Positions 53,816-64,000 of a DNA stretch of 64,000 nucleotides are shown piece after piece. The notes under the pieces are model-generated. The model saw only the letters and a program-made list of their open reading frames with translations. It had not been told where the DNA came from and made no database searches. The first letter of the stretch is position 1. Every line of letters begins with the position of its first letter. A program made the position numbers and the translations under genes. The DNA is from Datnioides undecimradiatus (lineage: Eukaryota; Chordata; Actinopteri; Lobotiformes; Datnioididae), in contig WARS01000028.1 of NCBI GenBank assembly GCA_008933995.1, forward strand, positions 274,001 through 338,000, given 5' to 3'.

Positions 53816-56449
53816 CAAAGAAGCAAAAAGTTTAATAAAGTTTTTATTTGAGTGTAATTAAATGCAGGTTGTGGAGCTTTGACCTTAGCTCAGGGTCACT
53901 AACAAATATTTTTCTACATAAATTCAGTTTAAAAAAAAAAAAAGTTTAAATGCGACTTAAACTCAGAAACAAGTCAATAAAAATAAAATAAAAATGTAAA
54001 AAAAAAAAAAATGAATAAATTCAACTGCACTGCAGAGAAAAAGATCAATTTGAAGAAATACAGTTCAGCTCAAGTTTTGCTGTAGAAGTGAAACTGTTCG
54101 ATATGCTGCAGGAAAATAAGTCTGTGTTACATTGATATACATATTAGTTTTCCTGCCTGGGCTTCAACGGGTTTTATAATGTATAAAAAATATATTTTTA
54201 TGTTAAAGAATAAATAATATATAGAATTATTCCTTGAACTTCATACATATTCAATTGAAAAACACCTTGAAACTGTGCTGAGATCAGTCAGTCCTTTGTA
54301 GTTCCCAGAAATTTCACTGGTTCCGGTTTCATAAAGATTATTTTCTGTTCTACATGTTTCGATATTTTTTGGGGTTTTGGAGCAAAAACGAATTCACAGA
54401 AATCGCCGCGGGGAACTCTCGTCCCGTGGGAAGCATTCATCGTTGTTTTTGCTGCTGTAACACTTTCAGTTCCCCGTGCGTGATCTCTGAACTTCTGCGC
54501 TGATGTAAGTAGAAACCTGTTGTTTCACTGATCGTTCAGCTTTTTACTGAAAGTCTCCGAGGTTTCGAATTTCCCTGACGCGGCGAGGAAGAGGAGAGCT
54601 GTGTTTCAACGACCTTCCAGAGACAGACCCCTTAGACCATCAGCGTGGTCCTGGTCTCATGTTACTGACAGCCCTGCCCCCCCTGAGGGCCCAGCACACT
54701 AACACCGTGCTAAGCCCCCTCTACGCTGCAGTTCGCTGTGACAGGATGACATTACAGCACCATCTCTGGTGACGGGTCCAGACTCAAGAGTCAGCCTCTA
54801 CAAGTCTCGCCCAACCAGAGACTGAGGACTTTCTTCTGGTTTTCTTTGCCAAAACTGATTGAAAATGAAATTTGCGCCGCAGACCCAATCCAAAGTCTTC
54901 ATGAAGGGCCTTCTCCTCGCAGCAGATGATGTCTTTCTTGTCCTGGGTTAAAGGTTTTTAAACAAAGTTGGTGTAAACCTTGAATTGTACAAATTTTCTG
55001 GACTGAGCACACATCGAATAATCTGAACTTGCTCAGGAAGTCTACATCCCAGGTTTGTTTACCTACGGAGGAGAACGTTGGGAGTGCAACACTTCTGTAA
55101 GGGTGTGCCCTTGGAAAAAAGTCTGTATCTTTGCTTTAGAAAATCCCCCGACTCTTGAGTGTTTGTCGAGATCTCCAATGTCAGGTGTTGTGCGACCAGT
55201 TGGTGTTCTTGTAGGTCTTAATCTTGGTAACTAGTTAGGAAACAAGGTTTTAGAGGAAAAGCCCCTATCCCAACTTGATGTTGGAAAAGTGTGTCATCAA
55301 AACTAATATCTTAAATGTGCTTTCCACCAGGTAGCATTAGCTAACATGTCTAATCTGTATGATCAAAGCGTCTGCCAAACGAAATTGTAGAATAGCTTTG
55401 TTCGCTCTCTTTCTTCTTGTATCTCGTGCATCAGTTTTCCCGTAAACGTCCCCAAAATGACGTCTTTTCCGCAGAGATGTTAGAAACACCTCGAACTCGT
55501 CTGTCTTGAAGTTATATTTCAGTATGTGTTAATAAGAAAAACTGGAAAAACGATTTTAAACCTGTTTTGCTTGATGAGATGAGATATGTGGCATCAGTTT
55601 CTAGGTAACAGATGAAAAAGTTAATAAAGGCAACGTTGGACCGGGTTGTTTAGGTTTTCCTGTGAACTGAAGATCTGACGTTTGTGCTGTACAGTACATT
55701 AACAAGAACAGCTTTGGGTATTGTACACGATTTAAGACTTCTGGAGGGAAACACTGCACGGCTTCCTTTTAATTAAAGTCTTTGAAGAACGGCCTCGTTT
55801 CATTTTAGATTTAATCTGAAGAGTTTTTCAGGTCATGGCCTCGTATTTCTAATTCTGAATTTCTATTTTGATCCGTTAACAGGTACCACCCTCATTAACA
55901 CGTAAATCCTGTCTTTATGATATTGTTTTGTATAATTTCATTTACTTAAGTACATTTTCAAATTAAAAGGTTTTTAATGATAATTTATTAACGTTTTGCT
56001 AGTGTTACTACTACTCCCCTAACCCTAACCTCTGTCAGTCAATGTCGTCTGCCCCTGATATGATGGATGTGGGGCAGTTTGATTGATTACACACTGCAGG
56101 TATCAATATTACGCTGACGAAGACGAAGGGAAAAGTCGATTCTTATAAAAAAACGTCAGTGAGTTTTGATCTAACACGTTATCACAGCATCAGTCAGGAT
56201 CTTTTTCAGGGATTTCTCGGGCCCCAGATCAGATTTTGCATTTCTGCCCAATCAGTTTTCTGCCTTTGCAAACCCACAGATACATCTGTTGGACTAACTC
56301 TACAACGTAAATGTCTGTATTCGTTGTTTTTATCGTCTTTTACCCTATAAATACACAAATCCATGAATAATTGCATTGCAAAACATGTAAGAAGTAAGAG
56401 TCGTGATGCCCCAACAGCTCTTTGTCGTCCTTACATATCCTAAATGTAC
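53816..56449. other. intergenic stretch
   Basis: Contains several A-rich tracts (53930-54012). The rest is unremarkable, and I recognise no gene or repeat family. Confidence 0.45.
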
Positions 56450-57180
56450 CTCAGCTGCGGCGTCGGAAGAGTTTGTGTTTACATCCTGATCATTTTCATG
56501 CACTTATTGCGAGCGGCCATTTTTAGAGTCGACCCTTGCTTCCTCTCCTCAGGTGCGGCTCCAGACACAGGTTTTGAAACGTGACCGAATAGAGTCGATG
56601 TTGTTGCAAAGACCTTTCTGTAGCGCTCGGGCTCTAATTCAACCTTCCTTATCTCCTTTCTTACTGTTCTTATGTCAGGAAGCCGTTAAGGCGTCACGCG
56701 ACTCCGAGCACGGCTTCACCTTTTCACCTTACGTGTCACAGAGCGCGGCGGGAGGAAATTATATCCATTTTCTATCACAAATGATATCAAACACTCCTGA
56801 ATCTACATATCCAGCAGCTGCACGTTGAGAAGCTCAAGTGCAAATTTAGTAAATTTAGCCAAAGCGTGGAAAACTCTGCAGGAACGCTGAAGCTCCATTA
56901 CAGCCCCCCCCCCCCTTTATGTGTGTGTGAACATATTAAACCTGCTGCTCCTGAAAATAAGCCCATTGTGGTGGTTGCTCCACTGTTTCCACCTGAGAAA
57001 ACTGGCATGAACGTGCTAATAAAACCAACATTGTGATTTTAAAAATGAAAATGAACTTCTGTGGGTCTTTTTTTAGCGTTTCCTGTGTCAAATTATTCAA
57101 TGTGAATTTCCATGTGGGCAGACTCCTTGGCCAACTCCTAATTACACATTTCTTTTTCTTTCTTTCTTTCTTTTTAATTC
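56450..57180. promoter_or_regulatory. candidate regulatory segment
   Basis: A moderately CpG-containing stretch (56450-56760), then CTAATAAAACCAACATTGTG, AAATTATTCAATGTGAATTT and CCAACTCCTAATTACACATT, which read like homeodomain-site-rich conserved sequence. A C11 run lies at 56907-56917. Support is compositional only. Confidence 0.22.
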
Positions 57181-57319
57181 CCACCCCTGCCGCCCACCCG
57201 CAGCACTCAAACACACTTATTTCTACCCACTCCAGTCCTGTGGTGTCCCGGCACTCTCTGCCGTCTCTGTTCAAAGCAGCAGTTTATTTTCACTTTTATG
57301 TTTTTTTATTTTCAGCAAT

Positions 57320-58100
57320 TCCCCCAATGATGGCATCGACGGATTCATTACCTTTTGAAAGAGAGATGAAGGCAGCAGAAAGAGATGAATTTATAGCCCC
57401 CCGCTCTCTCTCTCTGCCTCTCTCTCTCTCTCTACATATCAGATGTATGCCTCGCATGGTCGAGCCAGGCATATGGAAATGGAGCCGTAGCAGATGGGAG
57501 GGAGTCCCACAGGCAGTCCAGATGACTAATGAATAATGAACAATAGAGAGGAAAGTGCTCCATCGTATAAACAGAGGTGTGATGTTCTCGATAGGCCACC
57601 GTTCAGCCCCCGCTAAACATTAATCAATAGTGAATCGTGTCTCTCTGTCTGAATCACATGAGCGCCGCATCAATTTGCCTCCACTCAGACGTCTATTAGC
57701 TTATCAAAAGCTCAGGGAGCGCATAATTTATGAGACATGCCTCGCTGGATGCAGACCACGATCTGTTGATGCAGGGGATACGTGCATCTCTCGGCGCAAT
57801 TCATTCGAAATAAAGACAGATTATTACCCAAGGGCGGGAACGTTGGAGAAGTTTGGAAATGAGCAGAGCTGCAGTTTGATGCGTTTTGAATTGGTGGGAT
57901 TGTTTTTGGTTTTTTTTTATTTGTTGGTGTTTTTGTTTTATATATTCCTGTGGATGCAGGCCAAATATAGAGGACCACATGGAGAGATTTCCATTGCAGC
58001 TACTGAATTATGCAGTTTGTTCGCAATCTGCTGCAAAACAGAGGTTTTTCTGGATTTCCCTGCAGTAGAAAGCTGCGAGAGATATTCATATTTATACTGA
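57320..58100. promoter_or_regulatory. candidate conserved noncoding enhancer block
   Basis: Apart from a (CT)n tract (57401-57434), this block is of even composition and rich in homeodomain/SOX/POU-like words: GACTAATGAATAATGAACAA, AACATTAATCAATAGTGAAT, CGCATAATTTATGAGACATG, GGCCAAATATAGAGGACCAC. Reading frames on both strands are interrupted or lack any protein signature, so coding does not explain the texture. I infer a deeply conserved enhancer in the gene-poor region upstream of prkcq. Confidence 0.4.
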
Positions 58101-60403
58101 ACTGTTTTTTTTGTCCAACACATATACAAATTAGAAGAGAGAATCTGATGTTGTGTTCAGACAGATTGAAAACACCACGGTAGTAAAGACAAAACTGATT
58201 TAATGTAGCCACAACATGAGAACAGAGCACAAAAAAACCAAAATAGCACCCAAATAAAACATAACAAACTTCAATTAATCTCAGTTAAATGATCAAAAAT
58301 CAATATGTTGATGATGTTATAGAATTGATCCAATAGTGTTTAATTAAAATAAAATAAATCAGGTTAAGATCTTGAAAAACAAAGCCCTGCATTTGATCCC
58401 TAAACATCCAGGTTCCTCATATTTAACCTATGAGTAGGTCTGAGATTGAAAAAGTCGTTGTACATCAGTCGCCGTCTGACACTATAACACATTTATCTTT
58501 TAATCTAAAGCTCCTCACTGAAGCTGTGTGACTTTTACTGGAACCCATCTAGTTCACGGCTGCACCTTTCCATCTAAATGATATATTCCAGGTGTCTTCT
58601 GCATCATTTTATACACATTTTCCAAATATTTAACCAGACACATTTGGCTCCGCACCAGAAAATTAAAGTTAATTTCTGAGCGTGTGAACAATGTTTTGGC
58701 CGAGTTTTTCTAAAGACTCGTTGGCGACTGGGAAACTTGGAAGAGGATTAAAGGGGTGAAGTCACATGATTACACCTGAGCCAGCTTCATTCGCAGGACG
58801 AAGCGGTTGAAAGCTTCAAACCTTGTGTGTTAAGCTTCCAAAGCAATTCCCGTTTGTGCATTCAACCACTGTAATCGCACAAAAAGCTGCTTCTCTTCAC
58901 AGTAAATTGATTTTCGTGCCCAAACACTAGTTTTTCAACACGTTTTACAAGTTTTAACCAAAACAAAATGATAATATTTCATTTTACTATTGTCTTTGTT
59001 TATATGGTTATTTTTAAGATGATTTAATTCATCAAACACCAGAACTCCCCCTTGCAACAGCTCCTTCCTTATCATTTGGAGGCTTTCTAGTTGAGTGGAG
59101 GCGTGTTACAGTGAATTGCAGGTGCAACATCATCAACTGCAATGTTTTATTAGCTTTTATCAAATATTTGTGCTTTTTTAAAGTCAACTTTATCTAGTTT
59201 CAACTCAGGTTTTTAATGCACGGAACTGAAAATCCACATGAAACTGCATTTTGAGAGTTTGTAGCTTCCGTATTGTGAGATTAAGGCGAATTCTCATAGA
59301 CACACCAGCGCCTAATGCTAGCATTGGCGAGCTAACTAATGAATCTTGGCTCCCTACTTGTTGAGGAGTTGAGGATTGATTGATGGGTCATGATGTTATT
59401 GGTTGAAATCAGTTGTTTTAACTTGATGTAAGTCATTTTCTTTTACAGAGCATGATCCTTTTTTGATATGAGAATACAAAAAATTGACTTTTATGTTATT
59501 TTTTTGACATTTAACATTAAATATGTGCACAATATGACCTTTTTAAAGGTTTTAAAGACATATTTTTCACTTTATCTCAACTTTAAACCGCACTTGAAAG
59601 AGGGTGGATGGAAGCGTGATACTGAATTGCTTTTTCAGCCCGATCAGCGCTTATAACAGCATTATTAAAGCTGGTTCCAGGCACATGTAAACTGTCACAC
59701 AGTTATAAATAAGACAGATTACTTCATATTTGAACAGTTTTTACGTCTGCACTCTCTGCAAAGAGCTCTGCAGCTCTGTTTCCAGGACTATTATTTCTGC
59801 AGCACTTCATTCTGACACTGACTTTCCAGGTTTGAATGGAAATATCGAACCATGTCCTTGGTGGGAGTGAAAGACTCCACTGCTTGATCTGGAGGCGAGG
59901 GTCCTTTAAACTTCACACGTTTCTGTGCTTTCATCTTCACCTCGGGTTTAGATGGATTGCTTTAACGTGGTTGATATTCCTACTGAACGACAGATACAAC
60001 ACGGTATCGTCGGCGTAAAACAATCGTCAAGACTTCACGTTAAGACTCTTTCTCAGGCGTAAAACTGTAAAAAACACTCAATCCGCTGTCTCTCTTTCGG
60101 CCCAAACCACGAACCCACAGCCGACTGCAGCAAGTTCACACGTTTACTGTCTCGAAAACAAGGCAGGTTGAGAGGCTACAGCAGAGAAGAGCATTGCAAC
60201 ACCTCTTACGAGTTGTGAGAGGCTGCAAGCGCCGAACACTGATTCAGTCTAACAGTGTTTTTAGGGAGGGTGGATTTCTGCTTTAAGGGTTTAGTGAAAC
60301 CGTCTGAAGTAGTTCAGTGGTGAGCTGACAGATCGAGCCTCGTCTTCATCGCATCTGATTGTTCTCTCGCTCGCTCTCTCTCTCTCTCTGTCGAGCCTTA
60401 AAA

Positions 60404-60442
<39 letters not shown>

Positions 60443-62219
60443 GTTGACCTAGATTTCAAGCCTGCAGTGCAATGCAAGTGATGGTTTGTGTGTCAGTGTG
60501 TGTGTGAAAGAGACAGAGCTCTCAGTCTATGGTTAACCATACACCTTGCCTTCCCCCCCACATCCACTCATACCTATACACACTCACACACACACACACA
60601 CTCACACACTCAAATTACCTTCATCCAGCTGTGTATTGTCACACACTCTGGGGTTTCTGACTGTAGAGTGGGTTTTGTCTCTGCCTGCTTCAGGTTTTTA
60701 GAAAGGTTCGATTTGATTATGAACAGTGCGTTTGTGAATTAGTTTTGACCTTGTTGTTATTGTTTTATTGTTGTTTTCATTAACCACAACCCCTCTTTTC
60801 CGTCAGCTAATGATGATTGACTGTTGATCAGATAATGTTTGGATTGGGTAGTTTCAGGTTATTTTAGGACATTTTAGGCCTGTATTATAAATTTGACAGC
60901 GGGGAAATGACTTAAAATGACAGGAGAGAGGGACATGTATGTGACCCATCCGACAAATATAACCTTTTATGTCAAAGCTGTACACACACACACCTTAGTG
61001 CTGAGGTTCCTTTCACATCTTGTGCAGTCTTCTTCCTTAATGTCCAGAAGATCTGCACATGGACAGCACAGGACAATGCATGTTTCTTTTTCTTCCGATG
61101 CATGAAGAAAACAACTAGGTGGCGCTAAATGTCCAGTTGGAGCTATTAAAGCACTGCAGAAGAAGAGCCCACGATGTGATTAAACTAACACCATTAACTA
61201 TAAAAACGTGCCGTGTTCATGTTTATTTCACGTATTAATCTAAGACGAGGTTACGGACTCATCGCTCTCCACAAGTCTTTGGCGTTAAATCACAAGTTTC
61301 ATCTACGCCAGGATTCAGTTGCTTTGTTTGTTTAAATTGCACTTTGTTTTAATCAGCACTTTGTTTTTTAGATGTCTTTAATGCACAGATTCAAAATGCA
61401 CATGAACATATGCAGGAAGCAGGTGAATTAGCAGCAGAGATCTTTCTCTGCTTCAGGTTCGAGCAGGAAGCATCGATGCAGGATAACAAAGTAATGCTTG
61501 ATGTGAAGTGACGTGATATTTCTTTCCTACCTTTGCATCATTTATTCATTTATTCTGTGAGACGGTAGAAAAATAGTGGCAAGAACCGCTGCAGAGCTCA
61601 AGGTAACAGCAATGCTAACAGCTCCCCGAGGCTGTTCACAGGCTCAGTGGTGCTTTTAGCCAAATGCTAACATCATCATGCTAACATGCTCACAAAGATC
61701 AGGCTAAATTAATGATGTTAAGCAGATAGAATCTTTATGATGCAGTTAAATAGCCCGATGGCAATAACAATTACATTTAAAATGATCTTATAATTAACAG
61801 CAAATCCTAATAATTAAGAAGCTGCAACAGAAAGGTTGTTTATTATTGTTTCACAAAGGATTTTAAATCAGAGTCTGTGTTTAATGATTAAGCAGTTAAT
61901 TAAGTCAAGTCGCGTCAAACTGTGTTTAAATGAGTCCCAGAAATCCAGTGACTCATCGCCTCATCCTGTCAGCGCTAATACCAGGTCATCTGTGTTTATC
62001 AGCACGGCTGCTTACACCCCGCCGAAGACAGAGAGTCGTTGTTTGAGTCATCATCCATTTTTAAAAGTGTGTTTTTAGTCGTCGTAGCACACGCTCGGCT
62101 TAGTTTGACCACCGAGAAGGGTGGTAGCGTTGTGTGAGGCACAAAAGTACTGTTGCTATGGTTACCCACAGTTTTTTGTTTTTTTTTAAAAATATAAAAT
62201 GCAAACTGTTGTCCTGATA
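58101..62219. other. intergenic stretch with microsatellites
   Basis: Contains (CT)n near 60370-60390, (TG)n at 60407-60439 and (AC)n at 60581-60606. No gene or recognisable repeat family is seen in the rest. Confidence 0.5.
60407..60439 (+). repeat. (TG)n microsatellite
   Basis: An uninterrupted TG dinucleotide run of about 33 bases. Confidence 0.9.
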
Positions 62220-62460
62220 TCGCCTCTGTGATTTACTGTTTTCTGCTGCTGCAGCTCAACAGATTTTAACAGGCTCTTAACACATGCCGGTGGATTAAAC
62301 GCGCAGATAAGCGGCGGATGTCGTGTGTCTTACTGTAATTAATGGCGATGCTGACGCGGATTCATGAGGAGTGCAGGTGGTGCAGTGATCAATCCTGCAA
62401 AACGCATGTAATCAATGGCGATTTGCAGCGATGTTGCATGGAAATCATTATCATATAAAC
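62220..62460. promoter_or_regulatory. candidate conserved noncoding element
   Basis: Words such as CTTACTGTAATTAATGGCGA, GTGATCAATCCTGCAAAACG and CATGTAATCAATGGCGATTT give a homeodomain-site-rich texture distinct from the flanking DNA. This is inference only. Confidence 0.3.
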
Positions 62461-63109
62461 AGAAAAATGTGTCCAACTGTAAAATAAGATGCTTTTCTAT
62501 GCATCAGCAACACGTAATCCTGCGTTACTGGGACTTCAGAGGTAGAATAGATCAAATAGTGGAAGAAGCAGCTCACACCAGACGAGTATTTGTACTGTTC
62601 TGAGAGTCCTCCTCTTCATTTTCAGCCCAATTATGATTTCTTTCAGCGTAGCAGCTTGTCTAATCAAGTTACTGTAGCAACAGGTCAAACCTTGCAGCAG
62701 ATGAATGTTTCCTTAAGCCGAGGTTAGAGTGTGTTTGATTATCTGCTAACAAGCCACTGCAAGGGAGCCGGGCAGGAGCGATGCCGCTGTATTACACTGT
62801 GAAATTACACTGAATGCACTAATGTACGGAAAATTAGCAGTGTTAGGTACACTAACACGGTCTGCATCGTGCATAAGAGGTCATTTATTATATAACTAGA
62901 TGTGGCGTGACTCCAGATGCTAACAATGCATCTCACACGATGCATGAGCTTGGCTAAACAGGCACGGTCACGGATGGACTCATTAAAAAGCTTTGACAAG
63001 CAGTCGTCTCCATGGTGTCGTTAGCTTACCTGTAATTGTTTGTTGGTTTCTTGAATTGAGAGTGGGTGCACACCTTAGTGGGTGGGTGTGTGTGTGTGTG
63101 TGTGTGTGT

Positions 63110-63240
63110 GAAAAACGCCCCGAGACGGCAAATTAATTAGCAGCGTTTCTGTGGCCGTGACCCTTTGCCCTCCTGCAAATCTGCTCGTCGCCTGTTATTA
63201 AAGTGTTTTATCGAATCACAGCTGTGCAAAATTAACTGGA
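63110..63240. promoter_or_regulatory. candidate conserved noncoding element
   Basis: GGCAAATTAATTAGCAGCGT and the following even-composition sequence to AAAATTAACTGG resemble conserved enhancer sequence. It directly follows a (TG)n tract (63086-63110). This is inference only. Confidence 0.25.
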
Positions 63241-63599
63241 TCTGAAGTTATTAATATTTGAAAACATAAATAAGCCGAACCCACTTAACTCCTGACCAAA
63301 CAGAAGCCAACAAAGCGATTTCAACTCAAGGTTCACCTGCCCGCCCACTCAAGACTCCTGTCGTCTGAAGCTCTTTTCAAAGCTGGAGTCCTTCATCTGC
63401 CCGTTGAAGGGACGGCTTTGTGTCGTTAAGACGCGAGTGCCATTAATGTCTTTACCGTCTCCTCACCGCCAGCTTCAGACGACCGGAGGCTGAGAGACGC
63501 TCGATGCTTCTCGTCAAAACCAATCAGTTTCATTTCAGCGTTTTGTTGGACTTTCATTTAGAAAATAACGTTTGTAAAGAGGGATTGTTGTGGTTTTAA

Positions 63600-63940
63600 C
63601 GGGTCAGGGTTTGAATCCAGATGCCCGACTCCAAGACATGCAGGTTGGGCAAAAGTTGACAGAAAGTCAAAACCAGGCAAACTTTATCCGTCTCGCAGGT
63701 CGGGGCAGGCAGGCAGCTAGAACAAAAGGCAGGAGACGGCGCACAGCTCAATAGACAACCTGGCAGGGAATGAGTGGAAACGGGCCGGTGTGTGTGTATA
63801 CGCTGTAGGGCTGATGAGGGAAAATGGGAACACGTCAGCGGTTGAGCAGGCGGGCGGGTCGAGGTTAGGTGATGGGGAACGGCGGGAAAGGGCAGGGCTG
63901 GAGGGAAAAGCTGGATCTGCAACGACAGGAGAGGAAGGAG
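63600..63940. repeat. possible dispersed repeat fragment
   Basis: The purine-rich, GCAGGCAGG- and CTGGCAGGGAATGAGTGG-containing text, followed by GATGAGGGAAAATGGGAACA, resembles dispersed retroelement-derived repeats common in teleost genomes. The match is from memory of style rather than an exact consensus. Confidence 0.3.
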
Positions 63941-64000
63941 AGAAGGTTTGAATGTTTCTTCAGACGTGAGAGAGCAACCGAACTCCCTTCAGATGAGCGA

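Noticed and set aside
57033..58100. Two + strand frames of over 150 codons (57033-57536, 57630-58100)
   Set aside because: Composition changes abruptly along them, they pass through CT and T-rich tracts, and no domain or splice structure fits. The texture suits noncoding conserved DNA better.

Overview
The window is vertebrate genomic DNA, almost certainly from a teleost fish and probably a percomorph. Protein-coding exons are short, flanked by GT..AG splice signals, and separated by AT-rich introns. There are many (TG)n/(AC)n microsatellites. A dispersed repeat with stepwise TACTTTTACTTAAGTA-type motifs, which I know from percomorph genomes, occurs three times. There is no bacterial, CRISPR or viral gene content.

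Two protein-coding genes lie tail to tail. On the + strand, about 1.9-20.7 kb, is tbc1d30, a Rab GTPase-activating protein of the TBC family linked to Rab8 and primary cilia. I can place 14 coding exons. Two are alternative 5' exons: one belongs to a long isoform whose first exon lies left of the window, and the other (6980-7142) carries its own ATG within a CpG-rich promoter. Both splice in the same phase to the exon at 10425. A third candidate first exon sits at 8987-9023 in another CpG-rich patch. The short isoform assembles to 924 residues with every exon phase matching. On the - strand, 41.9-24.2 kb, is prkcq (protein kinase C theta). Its 17 coding exons assemble to 717 residues with a C2-like domain, two intact C1 zinc fingers, a V3 hinge, a kinase domain and a C-terminal tail.

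The long tbc1d30 intron holds a decayed Tc1/mariner transposon (3651-5117, DD37E signature, TA target-site duplication, two repeat motifs at each end) and a 42-bp minisatellite array (5461-6300). A small ETS/YY1-type promoter-like patch with a following splice donor (22.24-22.41 kb) lies between the two 3' ends.

From about 42.4 to 64 kb, upstream of prkcq, I see no coding gene. The stretch holds microsatellites, a ~23-bp minisatellite, a ~175-bp higher-order CTGTCCT-rich satellite (49.4-51.4 kb), dispersed repeats, and several segments that read like conserved noncoding enhancers (52.2, 56.5-58.1, 62.2-63.2 kb).

The most notable points are in PKC theta. The residue aligned to human Tyr90 (the Lck site) is Asp, and the V3 hinge has no PxxP motif, although mammals use a V3 proline-rich motif for CD28/Lck-dependent recruitment to the synapse. 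Other points are the multiple tbc1d30 start exons, the orphan promoter-like patch, and the two higher-order satellite arrays. I found no evidence of a wholly new biological system.
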